Below, in pieces: positions 26,894 through 35,574 of a stretch of DNA of 64,000 nucleotides; within the stretch, counting starts at the first letter, position 1, and each line of letters opens with the position of its first letter. The stretch is from Sulfuritalea sp. (GTDB taxonomy: Bacteria; Pseudomonadota; Gammaproteobacteria; Burkholderiales; Rhodocyclaceae), in NCBI GenBank assembly GCA_023229545.1, contig JALNZB010000005.1:1-64000 (forward strand). The letters are read 5' to 3'. A program made the translations under genes and the position numbers. The notes beneath the pieces were generated by a model. The model ran no database searches, had not been told where the DNA came from, and saw only the letters and a list, made by a program, of their open reading frames with translations.

Positions 26894-27340
26894 ATGTTTG
26901 CCAGGATGGTGCTGCTGGCGACAATGTTGGCGATTGCCTGGCCAGGCTGGGCGCAGCAGCCGCAATTGCCCTTGCTGGAGTTGTTTGCAGGGATGCATCG
27001 TATCGAGGCCGAAGTCGCGGCGACTTCCGGTAGCCGGCAAATCGGGATGATGCAGCGCACGATCATGGCGCCTCAGCGCGGCATGTTGTTCGTGTTTCCG
27101 GAGGTTGCCAAGCACTGCATGTGGATGCGAAACACGCTCCTGCCCTTATCGGTGGCCTTCCTTGACGAAAAGGGCAGGATCATCAATGTCGAGGACATGC
27201 AGCCCAAGACCGAGGATAACCATTGCGCGAAAGCGCCTGCGCGCTACGCGCTTGAGATGAATCTGGGATGGTTCAGAAGTCGCGGTCTGGGTCCGGGGTT
27301 CTCCATCACGGGAATCGACAAGGCACCCCCCGGCCGTTGA
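26894..27340 (+). CDS. DUF192 family exported protein
   Basis: The product is 148 residues with a signal peptide (about 1-20, ending GWA). The DUF192 core GMMQRTIMAPQRGMLFVF and HCMWMRNTLLPLSVAFLDEKG is well preserved. The family is widespread and its function is unknown. ATG 26894 follows AAGGAG at the usual distance; an in-frame TTG six bases earlier is less likely. It is followed in the opposite direction by slyX. Confidence 0.85.
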   Translation: MFARMVLLATMLAIAWPGWAQQPQLPLLELFAGMHRIEAEVAATSGSRQIGMMQRTIMAPQRGMLFVFPEVAKHCMWMRNTLLPLSVAFLDEKGRIINVEDMQPKTEDNHCAKAPARYALEMNLGWFRSRGLGPGFSITGIDKAPPGR

Positions 27341-27397
27341 TATGCAGCGGCGTGTCCGTCGGCTCCCGGTGTCTGCGTTGCGTGGACGGGGCTAGGT

Positions 27398-27598
27398 TCA
27401 GTAGTGCGGCGGGATATCGTCGCGCAAATTCCGTGGTTCGCTGGGCGCCGCTGGTTGCATCAGCTGATACAACTCGCGGATCTGAGCCTGTAGCAGATCG
27501 ATTTGCTGTTGCTGGCGAAAGACGGTGCGGTTGAGTTCTTCCAGATGGTCCTCGCCGAGGCTGAGCTTGATTTCGAGTTCGGTGAGTCTGGATTCCAT
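27398..27598 (-). CDS. slyX: SlyX-like protein
   Basis: The product is 66 residues and begins MESRLTELEIKLSLGEDHLE. It is predicted to be a coiled coil through about residue 48 and ends with the SlyX-typical PPHY. Function is unknown, although slyX often neighbours peptidyl-prolyl isomerase genes in other bacteria. The ATG at 27598 was chosen from family length. The longer open frame upstream crosses a hairpin and the sodB end. Confidence 0.85.
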   Translation of the reverse strand: MESRLTELEIKLSLGEDHLEELNRTVFRQQQQIDLLQAQIRELYQLMQPAAPSEPRNLRDDIPPHY

Positions 27599-27623
27599 GT
27601 CGATTCCTTCGTCATTGAATGAC

Positions 27624-27648
27624 AGAGGGCGCCTTTTCGGCGCCCTCT
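27624..27648 (-). terminator. hairpin between sodB and slyX
   Basis: AGAGGGCGCC (27624-27633) pairs with GGCGCCCTCT (27639-27648) around a short loop. It follows sodB on the minus strand and precedes slyX. The T-run is weak, so read-through into slyX is possible. Confidence 0.6.
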
Positions 27649-27681
27649 GCTGATTGCGCATCAGTCGCGCACCTGTCTTGA

Positions 27682-28266
27682 TCAGGCGAAATTCTTTGCC
27701 GCAAAGTCCCAGTTTGCCAAGGAATTGAGGAAGGTCTCGACGAACTTGGGTCGGGCATTGCGGTAGTCGATGTAGTAGGCGTGTTCCCACACATCGATGG
27801 TCAGCAGGGCCTTGTTTTCGCTGTTCAGCGGCGTGCCTGCGGCGGTGGTGTTAACGATATCCACCGCGCCATCCGGTTTCTTCACCAGCCAAGTCCAGCC
27901 CGAGCCGAAATTGCCCACGGCAGAGGCCTGGAAGGCTTTCTTGAACTCGTCGAAGCTGCCCCATTTCTTGTTGATGGCCTCGGCGAGGGCGCCTGTCGCC
28001 GTGCCGCCACCGCCGACTTTCATGCTGTTCCAGAAGAAGCTGTGATTCCACACCTGGGCCGAGTTGTTGAAAATCCCGCCAGCCGGGGCTTTCTTGACGA
28101 TGGCTTCAAGGTCGAGATTCTCGTACTCCGTGCCCTTGATGAGGTTGTTGAGGTTGGTCACATAGGCCTGATGATGCTTGCCGTAGTGGTATTCAAAGGT
28201 TTCCTTCGAGATATGGGGGGCGAGAGCGTCCATCGCGTAAGGCAGAGGAGGGAGGGTATGTTCCAT
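27682..28266 (-). CDS. sodB: superoxide dismutase, iron type
   Basis: The product is 194 residues, close to E. coli SodB. Metal ligands are His27, His75, Asp158 and His162 (in HYGKHH, VWNHSFFW and DVWEHAYY). Gln71 just before VWNHSFFW is the mark of iron-type enzymes. It removes superoxide in the cytoplasm. A dispersed-repeat-like sequence (27997-28021) overlaps its codons for KVGGGGTATG, a loop that differs from the usual family sequence although no extra length is evident. Confidence 0.97.
   Translation of the reverse strand: MEHTLPPLPYAMDALAPHISKETFEYHYGKHHQAYVTNLNNLIKGTEYENLDLEAIVKKAPAGGIFNNSAQVWNHSFFWNSMKVGGGGTATGALAEAINKKWGSFDEFKKAFQASAVGNFGSGWTWLVKKPDGAVDIVNTTAAGTPLNSENKALLTIDVWEHAYYIDYRNARPKFVETFLNSLANWDFAAKNFA
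27997..28021 (+). repeat. dispersed 25-nt repeat, copy H, inside sodB
   Basis: Plus-strand sequence differing from the majority repeat at about one position, lying antisense in sodB. It encodes part of the KVGGGGTATG loop. Because the protein keeps its normal length, this may be convergence rather than a true insertion. Confidence 0.4.
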
Positions 28267-28334
28267 TTTGGTTCTCCTGTTATCGGTGCTATAGGTTGAG
28301 CAGTTTAGTCAAGAATGTGTTGGTTGGCAATCGG

Positions 28335-29666
28335 TCAATGTCCGGGGGTGCTCGCGAGGATGCCGGCTTGAGCCTCGCCATGCGCCAGACGGAGATTCAC
28401 GGTTTGACCGGCATGTAAGCTTGCAGCGTCGGTTACCAGGTCACCGTTGGCATCGCGAACGATGGCGAAACCGCGGGCCAGCGTTGCTTGTGGATTCAGG
28501 TGGGCGAGTGCCGCAGCCATGTTGTCGAGCGCGCTTCGCCTGTGTTGCTGCTGTTCGCGGATCGCGGCACCCAGACGCTGCGCCAGCAGTCCGATGTGTC
28601 CACGGCGTTTTTCGATGCGTGGCACGTTGCGGCCCAGACCAAGGGCGGCGCGGCTCAGTCGGTCCTGGTGCCGGCGCAGGCATCGGGCCAGTGACGCGTC
28701 CAGATGCGAGTCGAGCAGCGCAAGGCGGTCGCGCGCATGCGCCAAGCGGGTCGCCGGGTGAATCAGGCGTAGCGCGAGGTGATCCAAGTCCTGCCGCTGG
28801 CGGGCGATGCGGTATTGCATGGCTTGGTTCATGGCTGTTCCAAGATCGGCAATTTCGTCCGCCGCCTCGTGCCACCCCTGCGTTGCAAGCTCGGCTGCGG
28901 CAGTGGGCGTTGCGGCGCGCAGATCGGCGACATAGTCGGCGATGGTGGTATCGGTCTCGTGACCGACGCCGCTGATGATCGGCAGCGGGCTGGCGACAAT
29001 CGCACGTGCGACAAGTTCTTCGTTGAATGCCCAAAGGTCTTCAATGCTGCCACCACCGCGCACGATCAGCAGCAAATCGCATTCCTTGCGCTGGTCTGCC
29101 GCCGCGATCATTTTGGCAATATTTTCGGCGGCCCTGTCGCCCTGCACTAGGGTTGGATAGAGGATCGCGGTGAGATGCGGCGCGCGGCGTTTCAGCGCCA
29201 CCAGCACGTCACGCAGGGCGGCGCCGGCGGGCGAACTGATGATCCCGATCCGAACCGGAAAGCGCGGTAGTGACCGCTTACGCTCGGCGGCAAACAAGCC
29301 ATCCGCCTCCAGTCGTGCCTTCAATCGGGCAAAGGCCTCGAACAGCCGTCCCAGCCCGGCGCGGCGCAGCGTCTCGACATTCAGCTGGAAGTCGCCACGT
29401 GCTTCATAAAGCGACACCAAGGCACGCGCCTCAACCTGCTGGCCGTTTTCCAATCGCCAGGCAATCGATTGGGCGCGTGAGCGGAACACCACGCAGCGTG
29501 CCTGGGCGTTTTCGTCCTTCAGCGAGAAATAGACATGGCCCGAGGCGGCACGGGCCAGGTTGGAAATTTCCCCGGCTACCCAAAGCAGTGGGAACTCCCG
29601 CTCCAGACTCTGGCGCGCGAGCCGGTTGAGCTCGCTAATGCTGACGACAGTGGAGGGATCGAGCAT
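28335..29666 (-). CDS. xseA: exodeoxyribonuclease VII large subunit
   Basis: The product is 443 residues. An N-terminal OB-fold (LWVAGEISNLARAASGHVYFSL) is followed by the catalytic region with VRIGIISSPAGAALRDVL, LIVRGGGSIEDLWAFNEE and SGVGHETDTTIADYVADLRA. The C-terminal part is a long Arg/Ala-rich coiled coil. Exonuclease VII degrades single-stranded DNA from both ends. The small subunit xseB is not in the window. It starts 315 bases from the divergent Sel1-repeat gene. Confidence 0.96.
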   Translation of the reverse strand: MLDPSTVVSISELNRLARQSLEREFPLLWVAGEISNLARAASGHVYFSLKDENAQARCVVFRSRAQSIAWRLENGQQVEARALVSLYEARGDFQLNVETLRRAGLGRLFEAFARLKARLEADGLFAAERKRSLPRFPVRIGIISSPAGAALRDVLVALKRRAPHLTAILYPTLVQGDRAAENIAKMIAAADQRKECDLLLIVRGGGSIEDLWAFNEELVARAIVASPLPIISGVGHETDTTIADYVADLRAATPTAAAELATQGWHEAADEIADLGTAMNQAMQYRIARQRQDLDHLALRLIHPATRLAHARDRLALLDSHLDASLARCLRRHQDRLSRAALGLGRNVPRIEKRRGHIGLLAQRLGAAIREQQQHRRSALDNMAAALAHLNPQATLARGFAIVRDANGDLVTDAASLHAGQTVNLRLAHGEAQAGILASTPGH

Positions 29667-29981
29667 GGATTGGACGCTTTGGATTTAGGATACGCAATGC
29701 GAAAATTCTACAGTATCCACACAGCGCATCGGGCAAGACTTGGAAAGCCATGCTGTTGCAAGGGGTGCAATGTAACTGATTGATTTATTGTGTAGTTATT
29801 CTTGCTCCGAAATTGATCGAAAAAGAAAAAGTCCTTGCGGGAGGCCAACTTAGCTTGTTTGACACCTGATGATCCACAAACTTATCCACAGATTTTGTGG
29901 ATAAGCCGGCCACTGTTCCCTCGCTTTGCAACGGTGCTAATCGACTACTGTATTCGGCATGTTTGAGCATTACCCCAGCGC
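29667..29981. promoter_or_regulatory. xseA/Sel1 intergenic region with DnaA-box pair
   Basis: This 315-base region is AT-rich between about 29760 and 29890 and contains no credible gene. It separates divergent genes, so it should hold both promoters. It also carries two inverted perfect DnaA boxes (29882-29904) and a weaker TGATCCACA match near 29868-29876. Confidence 0.5.
29882..29904. promoter_or_regulatory. two inverted consensus DnaA boxes
   Basis: TTATCCACA (29882-29890) and its reverse complement TGTGGATAA (29896-29904) are separated by 5 bases and form a 10-bp-arm palindrome. Both match the DnaA consensus TTATNCACA exactly. No dnaA, dnaN or gidA lies nearby, so this is not a recognisable oriC. 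It could titrate DnaA or regulate the flanking genes. Confidence 0.55.
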
Positions 29982-31970
29982 ATGAGCCACTCCTTGATAC
30001 CGCTAGCCGCAGGGGCCCTGATCGGTCTGTTGCGCGAGGCGCTGGAAAGCACGCTGGTCGAACGTGGTGCGGCGCAGGGGCTGGAGTTGCTCGGCCATGC
30101 CGAGGACTTCTGGAGCGGTTTGCCGCTGATCGAACTGCGGCGCATGGCCGAGGCTGGCAATCACCATGCAGAAGCCGAACTGGCCTGGCGTCACGCCGCC
30201 GGCGAAGGCGTCGCCAAGTCCTATGCGGATGCTGTGCGCTGGGCGTCGCGCAGTGCTGAACATGCTTGTCCTACGGGCGAAGCGGTGCTGGGCTGGCTGT
30301 TGTATCAGGGCTGTGGTTTGCCGCGCGATTACCGCGAAGCGGTGCGTCTGTTCGATTCGGCAACGCGACAGGGTGATACTCGCGGCATGACCTGGCTGGC
30401 CTTGTGTCTCCTGCGCGGTCACGGCGTGCCCGTGGATACGCCGCGCGCCGCCAGTCTGTTCGAGCAAGCCGCGCAAAAAGGCGCACGTCTGGCGCAATAC
30501 TGGCGCGGTCGTGTGCTGTATTTCGGCATCGGCATCGAACGCGACTTTGCCACTGCCGCGTATTGGCTGCAGCTGGCCGCTGCCCACGGACAATCCAAGG
30601 CGCAAGACCTTCTGGCGCGCTGCTACTTTTTTGGTCGCGGCGTCACGGAAGATCGTGCCGCAGCGGCGGGTTACTGGCGTCAGGCGGCGGACGATGACGT
30701 CATCAGCGCCAGCTTCTGCCTGGGCATGTGCCTGTATGCCGGCGAAGGCGTGCCGGCGGATGCGGCGGAAGCCGTGACGCATTTTCGTGTTGCGGCGCGC
30801 AAAGGGCTGGCGGGTGCGATGTTTCTGCTGGGCCAGTGCTACACATTCGGCTTCGGTGTTACGCGCGATCCGGAAGCCGGCATGGCCTGGTATCGACGCG
30901 CGGCAGAGAAGGGCAGTCGCGATGCCGAGTTTGAAATGGGCGAGTGTTACGCGCAGGGTATCGGCCCGGCGAGCCGCGACTATGACGAGGCCTTGCGCTG
31001 GTGGCGCGCTGCCGCCCGACGCGGCCATGCGCGAGCGAGGCTCAAGATTGCTCATGCCTATCGCTGGGGCGACGGCGTTGCCGAAAACAAGGCGCTGGCG
31101 GTTGCCTGGTATCGACGCGCGGCGGAACAGGGCGACATTTCGGCGCGCGTCTGGCTGGGTGAGTGCTACGAACATGGTGAGGGGGTGCGCGCCGACTTGA
31201 GTGCGGCACTGATGCATTATCGCGCTGCGGCCGACGCGGGCGATGCCCATGGTCAGGCCGAATACGGTCGTTGCCTGCTGCTGGGCGTTGGCGGCGAGGC
31301 GCGACCGGCGCTGGGCGAAGCCTTGTTGCGCAAGGCGGCAGACGCTGGCTGGCCGCAGGCTTTGAAAGAACTGGAGCGCCACTGGTTCGCGCTGGGAGAA
31401 GCCCTATTGCACGCTGCCACGACTGCGAATGACCTGAAGCTGGTTGACGCGGTGAACTGCTTTCGCGGTGCCGCAGAACTGGGGCATCGTCGCGCTGCCT
31501 TCATGCTTGCGGAGTGTCTGCGTCATGGCACGGGTACCGCCGTTGATGTGCCGCAGGCGGTCATCTGGTACCGCAAGGCTGCGGCCTTGTTCGATGCCAA
31601 GATACTATTGGGAGATATGTTCTATTTTGGTCAGGGTCTGCCGCGCAATCCGTGCGAGGCCTTGCATTGGTACGAGCAGGCGGCCGTGGTTCACGAAGAT
31701 CCGTATGCCATGTACAGCTTTGGCTATTGCCTGCTGCATGGCGAAGGTGCGCCGCGTGATGCCCGCGCCGGCGCACACTGGTTGCGGCGGGCTGCCCTGC
31801 AAGGCGAAGCCGATGCGCAATACGAACTGGGCCTGGCGTATTACCGGGGCGATGGATTGAAGCGCAGCCTGCGTCTGGCGGCCAAGTGGCTGCGGGCGTC
31901 AGCGCGTTTGGGCCACGTTCGCGCCCGCGCTTTTCTGGAGCGCATGGAGCGCGGTAGTCAGCTTAGCTAG
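29982..31970 (+). CDS. Sel1-repeat (TPR-like) protein
   Basis: The product is 662 residues, almost entirely Sel1-like repeats of about 36 residues. Examples are SAEHACPTGEAVLGWLLYQG, AARKGLAGAMFLLGQCYTFG and AALQGEADAQYELGLAYYRG, and I count roughly 15-17 units. No signal peptide or catalytic domain is visible, suggesting a cytoplasmic scaffold. Sel1 proteins mediate protein-protein contacts in signalling, secretion or stress pathways. It converges on a J-domain-like protein gene 6 bases downstream, and the pair could be functionally linked. Confidence 0.85.
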   Translation: MSHSLIPLAAGALIGLLREALESTLVERGAAQGLELLGHAEDFWSGLPLIELRRMAEAGNHHAEAELAWRHAAGEGVAKSYADAVRWASRSAEHACPTGEAVLGWLLYQGCGLPRDYREAVRLFDSATRQGDTRGMTWLALCLLRGHGVPVDTPRAASLFEQAAQKGARLAQYWRGRVLYFGIGIERDFATAAYWLQLAAAHGQSKAQDLLARCYFFGRGVTEDRAAAAGYWRQAADDDVISASFCLGMCLYAGEGVPADAAEAVTHFRVAARKGLAGAMFLLGQCYTFGFGVTRDPEAGMAWYRRAAEKGSRDAEFEMGECYAQGIGPASRDYDEALRWWRAAARRGHARARLKIAHAYRWGDGVAENKALAVAWYRRAAEQGDISARVWLGECYEHGEGVRADLSAALMHYRAAADAGDAHGQAEYGRCLLLGVGGEARPALGEALLRKAADAGWPQALKELERHWFALGEALLHAATTANDLKLVDAVNCFRGAAELGHRRAAFMLAECLRHGTGTAVDVPQAVIWYRKAAALFDAKILLGDMFYFGQGLPRNPCEALHWYEQAAVVHEDPYAMYSFGYCLLHGEGAPRDARAGAHWLRRAALQGEADAQYELGLAYYRGDGLKRSLRLAAKWLRASARLGHVRARAFLERMERGSQLS

Positions 31971-31976
31971 ATTTGG

Positions 31977-33377
31977 CTAAGGTGTTGTGGCGAGTTGCTG
32001 GTTCAACTGCTTCAGAGTGTCGTCCAGTTTTTCGGCCATTTCGGCCAGCAGATCACGGCCTTGTCGTCGGGCGTGGCGTGCGGCAATGAACAATTCATAG
32101 AGCTTCGAGCCAAAAAGATTCTGCAACTCACGGTCGATTTCGAGCAGCCGCGCCCTCATGCGCTCCACCTGTCGCAGAAGAGTCGGCGCTGGCGAGACGG
32201 CGAGGTTCTCCGCCGGCGAATCGCGGCGACCATCTTGTCCCTCCTGCCATAGCATCGCCACTTCATGCAAGCCGACTTCGTCGCCGGCGCGATAGGCGCG
32301 ATTGGCTTCCGACATGAGGTGCGTGCGCCAGGCCCGGTCAGCATCGTCCATCGCGCGATCCGGGTGAATCTTCTGTGCGATCTGGCGAAACAGGCGCTTT
32401 ACGTCACTGCTCGGGCGAAAGGTCGCCGGCTCATCGCCGCTGGCCTGGGTGAAGCGTTCGCTTTCGCGTGTCGACTGCTCCGCCCTTTCCTGCTTCTCTT
32501 GCGCCTCGGCACGAACGCCGGGGTTCTCCGGGGTGCGTGCCGCCGCCTCGCGGGCAAGCCGGGCATGGAGGGCGTCGAGTTCGACCATGCGACGCCCCAC
32601 CAACTCGTAATAGCGGCGCATGAAATTGGCTACTTCCCCCTGGGCCGTGGCCAGTTCAAGCTCCAGTTCCGCCACGTCCTGCGTCAGTTGGGCAAGTTCC
32701 ATCTGCAGTTGCAGATCGGCATCGGCCACCGCGATTGATCTATGACGCGGCGAATCGGCACGTGCGCCCACATGCAGCAGGCTGCCGGGCGGTGCGACCA
32801 GTTCCGGCGGTGCGTCGCAACGGTAGAGCAATGTGATGTCGGAACTCTTCTGCTTCAGGCTGCGGTAGGCGGCAATCGGCAGGATGCGTGCGGGAAACAG
32901 CTCGGCGACCCGTTCCGGCCATTCGCTGCGATCATTGCGCGCAACCCATTGATGGGCCTCGTGCCAGAGCGCCTGGTTTTGCGCAATCCGCTCGCGTTGG
33001 CTTTGCCATGCGGCGACCTGCTCGTCCTCGCCATCGCGCGCGAGACGGCTTTTCATCAGGGAAAGTGTGGCGCGCAGGGCGATGCGAGCCGCAAAATCTG
33101 CCGCTGGGAGAACCAGGCAAAGCGGTCGAATGGCAAGATCGAGCGCGTTGGAAATCTCCGGCAGTTGCTGGTCGTCCGGCGCCAGGATAACCAGCGTCCG
33201 CCCCGCGGCCAGAGCGATCGCGGCGAATGCGGCAAGCACCGCCAAAGGGCGTTCCGGAACTGCTTCTTCGCGCGGCATGGCTGCCAGCGAGGATATGGCA
33301 AAGTGCGCAAACCACGCTGCTGCGACGACAGCGGGATCGACGGCGGATTTTGCGGTGGGCGAAGATGGCGAAACCAT
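31977..33377 (-). CDS. uncharacterised protein with J-domain-like segment
   Basis: The product is 466 residues. The N-terminal third is Ala-rich without clear signal sequence. A helical coiled-coil stretch (about 225-310, QMELAQLTQDVAELELELA) is followed by a segment with DVKRLFRQIAQKIHPDRA (about 325-345). Its HPD triad and spacing resemble a J domain, used to stimulate Hsp70/DnaK. A second coiled coil ends the protein. The peptide AVSPAPTL between these parts is encoded by a dispersed-repeat copy. No name is assigned. Confidence 0.65.
   Translation of the reverse strand: MVSPSSPTAKSAVDPAVVAAAWFAHFAISSLAAMPREEAVPERPLAVLAAFAAIALAAGRTLVILAPDDQQLPEISNALDLAIRPLCLVLPAADFAARIALRATLSLMKSRLARDGEDEQVAAWQSQRERIAQNQALWHEAHQWVARNDRSEWPERVAELFPARILPIAAYRSLKQKSSDITLLYRCDAPPELVAPPGSLLHVGARADSPRHRSIAVADADLQLQMELAQLTQDVAELELELATAQGEVANFMRRYYELVGRRMVELDALHARLAREAAARTPENPGVRAEAQEKQERAEQSTRESERFTQASGDEPATFRPSSDVKRLFRQIAQKIHPDRAMDDADRAWRTHLMSEANRAYRAGDEVGLHEVAMLWQEGQDGRRDSPAENLAVSPAPTLLRQVERMRARLLEIDRELQNLFGSKLYELFIAARHARRQGRDLLAEMAEKLDDTLKQLNQQLATTP
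32178..32202 (-). repeat. dispersed 25-nt repeat, copy G, inside the J-domain-like gene
   Basis: Minus-strand copy in the coding direction of the gene, about four differences from the majority sequence. It encodes AVSPAPTL in a linker between the J-like segment and the C-terminal coiled coil. Confidence 0.5.
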
Positions 33378-33533
33378 GACGCCCCAAGTTTATACGGCCC
33401 CTGACAGGCCAAGGCGCTGGATGAAAGCTGGTTTCCGGTCCTGTTTCGGATTTCATCGGCACATCTGTTTGTATTGCCGAATCGGGCGACTCGGGCTAAA
33501 GTTCGCGCTTTCCTGCTTACCGGAGTCCTCCCC

Positions 33534-34139
33534 GTGTTTTCCATCCTTCAGGCTGCCGGCTGGCCCATCTGGCCTCTGCTGTTTGCGTCCATAATTGCTG
33601 TAGCACTCATCATCGAGCGTGCGTCGGCCCTGCGCCGAATCAAGATCGTCCCCGCTGGGCTACTGCAAAGCGTGGTGGCCGACTATCGTCAAAGCGGAAT
33701 ATCGGATGCCCAGTTGGCGCGTCTCGAAACGCATTCGCCACTGGGCCGCGTCCTTGCCGCCGGCATGCGCAATGCCAAAGCTTCGCGCGAGATCATGAAA
33801 GAATCAATCGAAGAAGCTGGCCTTAGTGTCGCTCATGAGCTCGAACGCTTCCTTACCACGCTGGGCACCATCGCCACGATCGCACCGCTGATGGGATTGT
33901 TCGGCACCGTGGTGGGCATGATCGAAATTTTCGGTTCTTCGACAGCCGCCGGCAACAATCCCCAAGCCCTGGCGCATGGCATTTCCGTGGCGCTCTATAA
34001 CACCGCTTTCGGATTGATAGTGGCCATTCCCAGCATGATCTTCTATCGCCACTTCCGTGCGCTGGTAGATGGCTTTCTGGTCGAGATGGAGCAGGAAGCG
34101 GTGAAGCTGGTCGAAATGATTCACGGCGAACGCAAGTAG
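33534..34139 (+). CDS. exbB: ExbB/TolQ-type proton channel protein
   Basis: The product is 201 residues with three membrane segments (about 11-30, 105-130, 150-175). The MotA/TolQ/ExbB signature is APLMGLFGTVVGMIEIF. GTG 33534 was chosen because it gives MFSILQAAGWPIWPLLFAS, the expected start, and follows GGAG. ExbB with ExbD uses the proton-motive force to energise outer-membrane transport through TonB. No tonB lies here. exbD follows after 12 bases. Confidence 0.9.
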   Translation: MFSILQAAGWPIWPLLFASIIAVALIIERASALRRIKIVPAGLLQSVVADYRQSGISDAQLARLETHSPLGRVLAAGMRNAKASREIMKESIEEAGLSVAHELERFLTTLGTIATIAPLMGLFGTVVGMIEIFGSSTAAGNNPQALAHGISVALYNTAFGLIVAIPSMIFYRHFRALVDGFLVEMEQEAVKLVEMIHGERK

Positions 34140-34151
34140 GAATAGAACGCG

Positions 34152-34571
34152 ATGAACTTCCAGCGAGGACGGCAGCGCGAGGAACTGGAGATCAATCTGA
34201 TTCCGATGATCGATGTGCTGTTGGTGATCCTGATTTTTCTCATGATTACCACCACCTATTCCAAGTTTTCCGGGCTGGAAATCAACCTGCCCACTGCCGA
34301 TGCCGTGCAGAACAAGGAGCAGCCGGACGAAATCAACGTGGTGGTTACCGCCGCCGGCGAGATCATGGTGAACAAGGCGGCGATAGGCGGTCGCGACATC
34401 GAGTCCATCGCTGCCGCCATGAGGCGCTCGACGGGCGCCGGCAAGGAACCGGTGGTCATCATCAACGCCGACGCCAAGGCCGCGCATCAGAGCGTCATCG
34501 ATGTCATGCAGGCGGCCCAGCAGGCCGGGCTGTCGCACATTTCCTTTGCCACCCAGCAGGCGCAACGCTGA
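34152..34571 (+). CDS. exbD: ExbD/TolR-type biopolymer transport protein
   Basis: The product is 139 residues. The single membrane segment (about 14-34, INLIPMIDVLLVILIFLMI) carries the Asp that takes part in proton transfer. The periplasmic domain follows, with VVVTAAGEIMVNK and VVIINADAKAAHQSVIDVMQ. It is the partner of the upstream ExbB. In betaproteobacteria this pair often precedes lpxK, as here, so it may serve envelope functions. Confidence 0.92.
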   Translation: MNFQRGRQREELEINLIPMIDVLLVILIFLMITTTYSKFSGLEINLPTADAVQNKEQPDEINVVVTAAGEIMVNKAAIGGRDIESIAAAMRRSTGAGKEPVVIINADAKAAHQSVIDVMQAAQQAGLSHISFATQQAQR

Positions 34572-35574
34572 GCCTGGCGGTCTGACCGCCGTCTGGCGGC
34601 GGCGCGGGCCGGTGGCCTGTCTGCTGTTTCCCTTCTCGCTTGCGTTCATTTTGCTCGTGGCCTTGCGCCGAGCCTTGTACCGTGCCGGGCTGTTGCGCCG
34701 CGAACGCCTGCCGGTACCCGTGGTGGTGGTTGGCAACATCACCGTCGGCGGTACCGGCAAGACCCCGCTGGTGATTCATCTGGCCCTGGCGCTACGCGCA
34801 CTTGGACGACATCCAGGAATTGTCAGTCGCGGCTATCGCGGTAGCGCCGCACAAGTCGAGGAGGTGACACCCGTCAGCGATCCGGGAGCTGCGGGTGACG
34901 AGCCTCTGCTGCTGGCCCGGCGTAGCGGCTGCCCGGTGTTTGTCGGTCGGGACCGGACGGCAGCGGGCCGCGCCCTGCTTGCGGCGCATCCGCAATGCGA
35001 CGTGATTCTTGCCGATGACGGTTTGCAGCACTATCGGTTGGCACGCGATGTCGAGGTTGCCATGTTCGACGAGCGGGGATTGATGAACGGCTGGTGCTTG
35101 CCTGCGGGGCCGCTGCGGGAGTCTGTCTCGCGTCTGGCGCAGGTGGATGCGGTGGTTCTCAACGGAAGCGCCGTGTCACCGGCGCCGACTTTTGAGCGCC
35201 CGGTATTCGGGATGCGTCTGCGGGGCGAGAGTTTTCATCGTCTCGATGATCCGCTGATGCAATGCCGCGCCGCCGATCTGGCGGGCAGGAAACTGCATGC
35301 CGTGGCCGGCATCGGTGCGCCGCAGCGCTTTTTCGATCAATTGAGCGAGATGGGAATGAGCTTCATTGAGCACGCCTTCGCCGATCACCATAGCTATAGC
35401 GCCGAGGAGCTCGCCTTTGTCGGCGACGCCATCCTGACGACGGAAAAGGATGCCGTAAAATTGACGCGACTTTCCTTGCCTCTGCCGGTATGGGTATTGC
35501 CCGTCACCGCCGAAGTAAGCCCCGACCTTGCCGCATTTGTTCTGGAGAAGCTCAATGGACACCCGCCTGCTTGA
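34501..35574 (+). CDS. lpxK: tetraacyldisaccharide 4'-kinase LpxK
   Basis: The product is up to 357 residues. A membrane segment (about 38-55) precedes the Walker A-like GNITVGGTGKTPLV and the DDGLQHYRLARD motif. LpxK phosphorylates the lipid A disaccharide at the inner membrane. The start is uncertain: ATG 34501 overlaps exbD by 71 bases, while the family start should lie just before VWRRRGPVA, where only CTG 34582 is in frame. The peptide SAVSPAPTF near 222-230 is encoded by a dispersed-repeat copy (35169-35193). It overlaps the next gene by 20 bases. Confidence 0.92.
   Translation: MSCRRPSRPGCRTFPLPPSRRNAEPGGLTAVWRRRGPVACLLFPFSLAFILLVALRRALYRAGLLRRERLPVPVVVVGNITVGGTGKTPLVIHLALALRALGRHPGIVSRGYRGSAAQVEEVTPVSDPGAAGDEPLLLARRSGCPVFVGRDRTAAGRALLAAHPQCDVILADDGLQHYRLARDVEVAMFDERGLMNGWCLPAGPLRESVSRLAQVDAVVLNGSAVSPAPTFERPVFGMRLRGESFHRLDDPLMQCRAADLAGRKLHAVAGIGAPQRFFDQLSEMGMSFIEHAFADHHSYSAEELAFVGDAILTTEKDAVKLTRLSLPLPVWVLPVTAEVSPDLAAFVLEKLNGHPPA
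35169..35193 (+). repeat. dispersed 25-nt repeat, copy E, inside lpxK
   Basis: Plus-strand copy with about four differences from the majority. In the lpxK frame it encodes SAVSPAPTF, in the loop following VDAVVLNG. Confidence 0.5.
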
